Assembly: GCA_004151065.3 (NCBI GenBank)
Contig: NWUY0303933509.1
Span: 3,308 to 13,971 of the forward strand
DNA: 10,664 bases
Reading direction: 5' to 3'
Source: Larix sibirica
Taxonomy: Eukaryota; Streptophyta; Pinopsida; Pinales; Pinaceae
A program made the translations under genes and the position numbers. A model generated the notes under the pieces. That model made no database searches. It saw nothing but the letters and a program-made list of their open reading frames with translations, and had not been told where the DNA came from. Shown here piece by piece: positions 8,744 through 10,664 of this stretch (its first letter is position 1; the number at the start of each line of letters is the position of its first letter).

Positions 8744-9962
8744 GTTGATCTAGAGCATATTGTGGATTTTTGTTTATAATTTATAGCAATCATTATTTCT
8801 TGCAAAACCTAACCAATCCAACGTACTTTGAAAATAGTTTTATAGAAACTTTGATCTTTATCTATTTCAAATAGGAAAGTTATTTATAAAATAATCAATA
8901 GTTAGTTTGACTTGTGAAGCGGATTTCTTCTTCAAAATTCAAGTGTTAGGTCCACTAGTTTGTTTTACTTTTCATAAGATCAAACATGATTAAGGACAAT
9001 GATGCTTTCTTGGGGTGATAAATCGATTGAAAATTAAGGTTGCTAAATAATACTTTTTTGGAGAATTTTACCATGGATGATGGGCTTATTGCTTCCATGA
9101 TGATGTATAAGAAGAACAATTTCTAGATATTGCAATTATAGATCAATCAAATTTCGAAATTGGGCTTAGTGGTGCATAGGGAAGTGAACTATAAAAAAAA
9201 AACATGGAATGTATTACTCTGGATAAGTACTTCAACAAATCTATGTGATTTATGTGATATCATTGCCAATACACTAACGGATTAGATAGTTCGTCACTGT
9301 AAAGGAAAGTTTCTCTTGTTAGTTATATATTCCTTTTTGTGGGGATTTGGAAAAATATATCCTCCTCTATAGTGTAATATGATTAGAACTAGGAATAGGA
9401 AAACCCTTGAAGCTTTTCTTCTCCATAATAAGAAATTCATAAGTGAGAAGGGATAGAATTCTCCATGAGGCCAATTGAATAGAAAGTTAACTTCCTAAAA
9501 TCAAGCAAAAATAGAGGTTGAAGCCAAAGGCACCCTACTTCTTTTGCATGCTTAATAAAAAAAAATTATTGTTAATTTGATTATATAGAAAGAAAAACCG
9601 GGTTTCCCAATGTTGGAATATGATGAATTGTCACCATGGGTTAAGAAATTTTGGAAGAATGAACTGTTATGTATTTCTTTTTTTATGTTTAATGAAATTT
9701 ATATCCAGTGCACTAGAGAAATTTATTTCTTTATGAATGACCAACGAATAAACTCAAACTTAATGTACAGAAAGGGGCTTCATAACACATATTTATTGCT
9801 AAATATGAGAAGAAATATATAGCATTGTTTCAATACAGATGAACACACAAATTTACCATGACTATAACATTAAGAATAACTAGTCAATAATGGATTGTAT
9901 TCTCTTAAGTCATCCAAATTTTAAAAATTTGAAAGTGTTTTTCCCTCCCATGAGAAAAACTC
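8744..9962. other. No recognisable gene
   Basis: No coding region is supported. A 70-codon frame at 9610-9822 begins with ATG, but its composition looks like translated AT-rich DNA and it has no motif. There is an A-run near 9195 and another near 9557. I found no transposon protein fragment on either strand by eye. Confidence 0.5.
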
Positions 9963-10157
9963 AACAACAAATCCACCTAGTATGGGCACCCATAATAATT
10001 GAGCGATATCAATGGATGCAAATATTCACCATACATTATTATATATTATTATCAAAATTGTAACAACATATCCACCTAGTATGGCCACCCATAAGAATTG
10101 AGTGATATCAATAGATGCTAATATTCACCAGAAATTATTATATATTATTATCAAAAT
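9963..10157. repeat. Two-copy tandem duplication, 99-bp unit
   Basis: Copies at 9963-10058 and 10062-10157 share AACAACA.ATCCACCTAGTA and TGG.CACCCATAA.AATTGAG. They also share GATATCAAT.GATGC.AATA and the long run ATTATTATATATTATTATCA. About ten substitutions separate them, with no large indel. Confidence 0.92.
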
Positions 10158-10456
10158 ACCTTTTATGGATTACATATGTTGGCTCATAACTTATAACCAC
10201 AAGAACTTGACCTTATCCTAGGATTCCCCACCTCTCTACCTATTTGAATTTCAGATAATAGGTTGAGATATTGCTAGACTCAAGAGAATATTGGGTCCTC
10301 GCACAAAGATGGGGGGCCTTTTAGATGCAAAGGATGTTTTTCAAAAAATTTCTTGTTGTATAATTCAATAATGTGTACGCATTTATTAAACATATGAATG
10401 GGAAAGCCCAAGGAAGCCAAGAAGGATTCCACGAGGCTAGGAGAACAAAATGCATA
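10158..10456. other. No recognisable gene
   Basis: No gene is supported. Overlapping open frames on both strands at 10280-10606 arise because the repeat array to the right is free of stops in several frames. A run of six G at 10311-10316 stands out. GTGTACGCATTTATTAAACA at about 10373 resembles a diverged repeat unit. Confidence 0.45.
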
Positions 10457-10571
10457 TATGCGTTTTGGTTCTCTAAAATGCGTACACATTTTAGAGACCT
10501 AAAATGTGTATGCGTTTTGGAGAACCAAAACACATATGCGTTTTGGAGAACCAAAACACATATGCGTTTTG
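10457..10571. repeat. Short tandem array of 26-bp quasi-palindromic units
   Basis: Four units of exactly 26 bp lie at 10457-10482, 10483-10508, 10509-10534 and 10535-10560, with a partial fifth at 10561-10571. A decayed unit may precede them at about 10441-10456. Units three and four are identical. Each unit can fold on itself, for example TGCGTTTTGG-AGAA-CCAAAACACA or CACATTTTAG-AGAC-CTAAAATGTG, giving 10-bp arms and a 4-base loop. Differences between units are mainly C/T or G/A changes that keep Watson-Crick or G-T pairing. There are no unique spacers, so it is not a CRISPR array. Confidence 0.92.
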
Positions 10572-10599
10572 TAAAAAATATTTTATTCCATAAATATGG

Positions 10600-10664
10600 C
10601 CCCTAACACCCCTCCCCAAACCCCTAACAACCCCTCTCCAAATCCCTAACACCCCCTACCCTTA
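10600..10664. repeat. C-rich tandem array, 21-22 bp units with CCCTAA
   Basis: Three units at 10600-10620, 10621-10642 and 10643-10664 follow the pattern (C/T)CCCTAACA(A)CCCC(T)...CC(A/T).A. The last reaches the window edge, so the array may continue. Each contains CCCTAA, like plant telomere repeats (CCCTAAA), but the unit is three times longer. The minus strand is rich in G runs. The composition contrasts sharply with the AT-rich surroundings. Confidence 0.8.

Noticed and set aside
9610-9822. 70-codon plus-strand open frame
   Set aside because: Composition looks like translated AT-rich DNA; no motif and no promoter or splice context that sets it apart.
10457-10571. CRISPR array
   Set aside because: Units are contiguous with no unique spacers, and the setting is eukaryotic repeat DNA.
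1-10664. tRNA, rRNA or other structured RNA genes
   Set aside because: I saw no tRNA-like cloverleaf with B-box, no rRNA core sequence and no snRNA motif by eye. A covariance-model search would be needed to exclude them fully.

Overview
The window looks like non-genic nuclear DNA from a plant. It is AT-rich, has no long open reading frame, and shows no bacterial gene layout or CRISPR array. It carries decayed remains of two transposon classes typical of plant genomes: a Ty1/copia LTR retrotransposon and a LINE with the C-terminal zf-RVT domain. The species cannot be read from the sequence; a large repeat-rich plant genome (for example a gymnosperm) fits but is only a guess. No intact protein-coding gene was found, and I recognise no complete new system.

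Left part (1-1260). The window opens inside the last codons of a copia polyprotein (RNase H C-terminus, one frameshift). A polypurine tract and a probable 3' LTR of about 390 bp follow. About 110 bp further on lies a frameshifted fragment of a LINE reverse transcriptase C-terminus (about 704-1059).

Middle (1162-5760). This part has several two-copy local tandem duplications (units of 43, 65, 128, 89 and 27 bp) and a small inverted-repeat module with four alternating copies of a 9-mer (2211-2352). On the minus strand, 2894-4039 carries splice-like borders that join four pieces in one frame and a fifth nearby. They may be exons of a decayed gene whose product I cannot name. Weaker pieces of the same kind lie at 4833-5105.

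Right part (5760-10664). Most of this has no recognisable gene. It holds further tandem duplications (66, 72, 156 and 99 bp), a very AT-rich core at 7828-8160, and two adjoining short-period arrays at the end: a 26-bp array whose units are each quasi-palindromic, then a C-rich array of 21-22 bp units containing CCCTAA, running off the window.

The transposon pieces are dead fragments, and nothing suggests that the parts act together. The main theme is repeated local two-copy duplication in decaying repeat DNA. The most distinctive structure is the hairpin-unit array at the right end.
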